Part shown: in pieces, positions 62,804 through 64,000 of the stretch
How the letters are laid out: each line of letters starts with the position of its first letter
Position numbering within the stretch: position 1 is the first letter of the stretch
Origin: Alphaproteobacteria bacterium
GTDB taxonomy: Bacteria > Pseudomonadota > Alphaproteobacteria > Rhodospirillales > Rhodospirillaceae
NCBI GenBank assembly: GCA_012103295.1
Contig: WLXB01000003.1
Coordinates: forward strand, 27,380 to 91,379
Direction: 5' to 3'
Length of the DNA: 64,000 bases
Position numbers and translations under genes: made by a program
Notes under the pieces: model-generated
Seen by the model: only the letters and a program-made list of their open reading frames with translations
Told to the model about the DNA's origin: nothing
Databases searched by the model: none

Positions 62804-64000
62804 TTAGTCTGGACGCCCACCCTCATTGCTTCCTCCGTCATCATCATCGGACTTTAGTTCGACGGACATGTCCTTCATGAGATTGCGGCCTCTGCGGCGT
62901 TCCCGCTTAAACAACTCCAGGCGTGATTCTGCTCCCCGGCGCGGCCAGTAATTGTTGCTGACGTCGGTGTCTGCCGTCTCCCACCGGGGATCGAGTGTTA
63001 TGCCAGCAACCTTCCGGTCGGTGATGAGGAGTTTGGAGACTTTTTTTGGATTATGCCGCCAGATTTCGGCTGGGATGCGCACGACCTCGCTTTTACCATT
63101 GTCGTAAGTCACCTCCAGGATCACAGGCATGACGAGTCCACCGATGTTCTTGAAGTCGACCATGGTGAAATGATCTTCGTTCTCGAGAAGTTCTTTCTCC
63201 CAGTCCTTCAGTTTCTTGGTCGATGAATTGAACTTGTTGCGGTCCGCATTGGTGACCGTGAACCTGTCTTTCTCATTGTACAGATCACGTAGCCGCGATT
63301 TTCCGTCGACCATCTTTTCTATGTCTTCGTTGCGTTCGCGGGTCAGGGAAAGCGGCTCCCCAGCCGCTTGTGTTCGTTTCCACGGCATTTCGACATCGGG
63401 GTCTTTGGTGTCGATCTGATAATGAGTAACGTCTTCGATCGAAATATCGACGTGATCTGTGGTGTAAAACCAGCCATGCCAAAACCAGTCAAGATCGACA
63501 CCGGACGCATCCTCCATGGTGCGGAAGAAATCTGACGGTGATGGGTGCTTAAATTTCCAGCGGCGGGCGTACTCCGCAAATGCAAAGTCAAAAAGCTCGC
63601 GGCCCAGTACTGTCTCGCGCAGAATGTTCAGTGCCGTGGCGGGTTTACCATAGGCATTTGATCCGACGTTCTTGAGTGACTCTCCATCGGTCATAATGGG
63701 AACCTGGTTTTGGCTCTTCATGAAATTGACAATGTCTCGCGGCTCACCCCGGCGCGACGGAAATTCCTCTTCCCATAATTGCTCAGCAAGAAACTGAAGG
63801 TAGGTGTTGAGGCCTTCGTCCATCCAGGTCCAATGCCGTTCGTCTGAATTGACGATCATGGGAAACCAGTTGTGCCCAGCTTCGTGAATGACGACGGCGA
63901 TCAGGGCATTCTTGGTCGCGCGTGAGTAGGTGATCTCGTCCGTCTTTTTATCTTTCACGGGGCGCGGACCGTTAAAGGCCAGCATGGGATATTCCATACC
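62804..64000 (-). CDS. M1-family metallopeptidase, C-terminal part (cut by window end)
   Basis: The C-terminal part of a gluzincin peptidase; the frame is open to the window edge, so the N-terminus lies beyond it. It opens with GMEYPML, the substrate-anchoring motif, then the zinc site VVIHEAGHNWFPMIV and the third ligand in WMDEGLNTYLQ. The rest is the helical C-terminal domain with SNAYGKPATALNILRETVLG and DWFWHGWFYTTDHVDISI, ending in an Asp/Gly-rich tail. The relatively long acidic and Arg-rich C-terminus is unusual. It is probably exported, like the adjacent S9 peptidase. Confidence 0.92.
   Translation of the reverse strand, partial: GMEYPMLAFNGPRPVKDKKTDEITYSRATKNALIAVVIHEAGHNWFPMIVNSDERHWTWMDEGLNTYLQFLAEQLWEEEFPSRRGEPRDIVNFMKSQNQVPIMTDGESLKNVGSNAYGKPATALNILRETVLGRELFDFAFAEYARRWKFKHPSPSDFFRTMEDASGVDLDWFWHGWFYTTDHVDISIEDVTHYQIDTKDPDVEMPWKRTQAAGEPLSLTRERNEDIEKMVDGKSRLRDLYNEKDRFTVTNADRNKFNSSTKKLKDWEKELLENEDHFTMVDFKNIGGLVMPVILEVTYDNGKSEVVRIPAEIWRHNPKKVSKLLITDRKVAGITLDPRWETADTDVSNNYWPRRGAESRLELFKRERRRGRNLMKDMSVELKSDDDDGGSNEGGRPD

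Overview
The window is a chromosomal segment of an alphaproteobacterium. It carries no phage, integrase, transposase, CRISPR array, tRNA or rRNA that I can see. The placement rests on the alphaproteobacterial style of the TCA genes (sdhCDAB; mdh-sucC-sucD and sucA-sucB-lpdA in one neighbourhood with zapE), on leuB/asd next to them, and on families such as DUF962, DUF6524, DUF6702 and DUF6502. A Rhodospirillales-like, aquatic, aerobic heterotroph fits best: it has a TRAP transporter, a TonB-dependent receptor, a GPH symporter and many secreted hydrolases and lipoproteins. That lineage is inference, not something the sequence proves.

Layout. 1-2.0 kb: the end of leuB, a DUF962 membrane protein and asd. 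2.1-5.4 kb: an orphan receiver protein, then a compact CitE-like lyase / flavin monooxygenase / VOC operon. 5.4-10.2 kb (mostly minus): a GPH symporter, a methyltransferase with a small partner, and two tandem secreted paralogues with the frameshifted remnant of a third. 10.4-13.8 kb: sdhCDAB, closed by an intrinsic terminator. 13.9-19.6 kb: a NimA-like flavin protein, a P-loop kinase, a secreted double-DUF1330 protein, a small lipoprotein, a DHH phosphoesterase, zapE and a ChaN lipoprotein. 19.8-22.9 kb: mdh-sucC-sucD. 22.9-30.9 kb: an 8-kb accessory block (PagL-like deacylase, sulfotransferase, TonB receptor, degenerate response regulator, GNAT, metallo-beta-lactamase fold, DUF6524, isochorismatase). 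31.1-36.7 kb: sucA-sucB-lpdA. 36.7-42.6 kb: a LysR regulator divergent from two secreted SnoaL-like proteins, a glycosyltransferase, and a lipoprotein / M48 peptidase / lipoprotein operon. 42.6-48.8 kb: a decayed gene, two tandem orphan peptide-type solute-binding proteins, an outer-membrane protein and the DUF5666-DUF6502 pair. 48.8-49.2 kb: a strongly structured intergenic region. 49.2-54.7 kb: a small conserved-looking protein, a 33-residue membrane peptide, mnmC, a tandem alpha/beta-hydrolase whose triads look dead, and a CurA-like reductase. 54.8-60.1 kb: an AI-2E transporter, a ProX-like deacylase, a cupin, a DctPQM TRAP transporter and DUF427. 60.1-64 kb (minus): DUF6702, an S9 peptidase and an M1 peptidase cut by the window edge.

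Together the TCA genes give succinate dehydrogenase, malate dehydrogenase, succinyl-CoA synthetase and the whole 2-oxoglutarate dehydrogenase complex. Much of the rest is envelope, uptake and protein/peptide degradation. The observations I rate highest are the multi-hairpin region at 48988-49210 (a candidate structured RNA or regulated leader), the double-domain hydrolase that has lost both nucleophilic serines, the decayed paralogue at 8476-8664, the two orphan receiver proteins that share a GPDRRR linker, and the strong dyads in several divergent intergenic regions.
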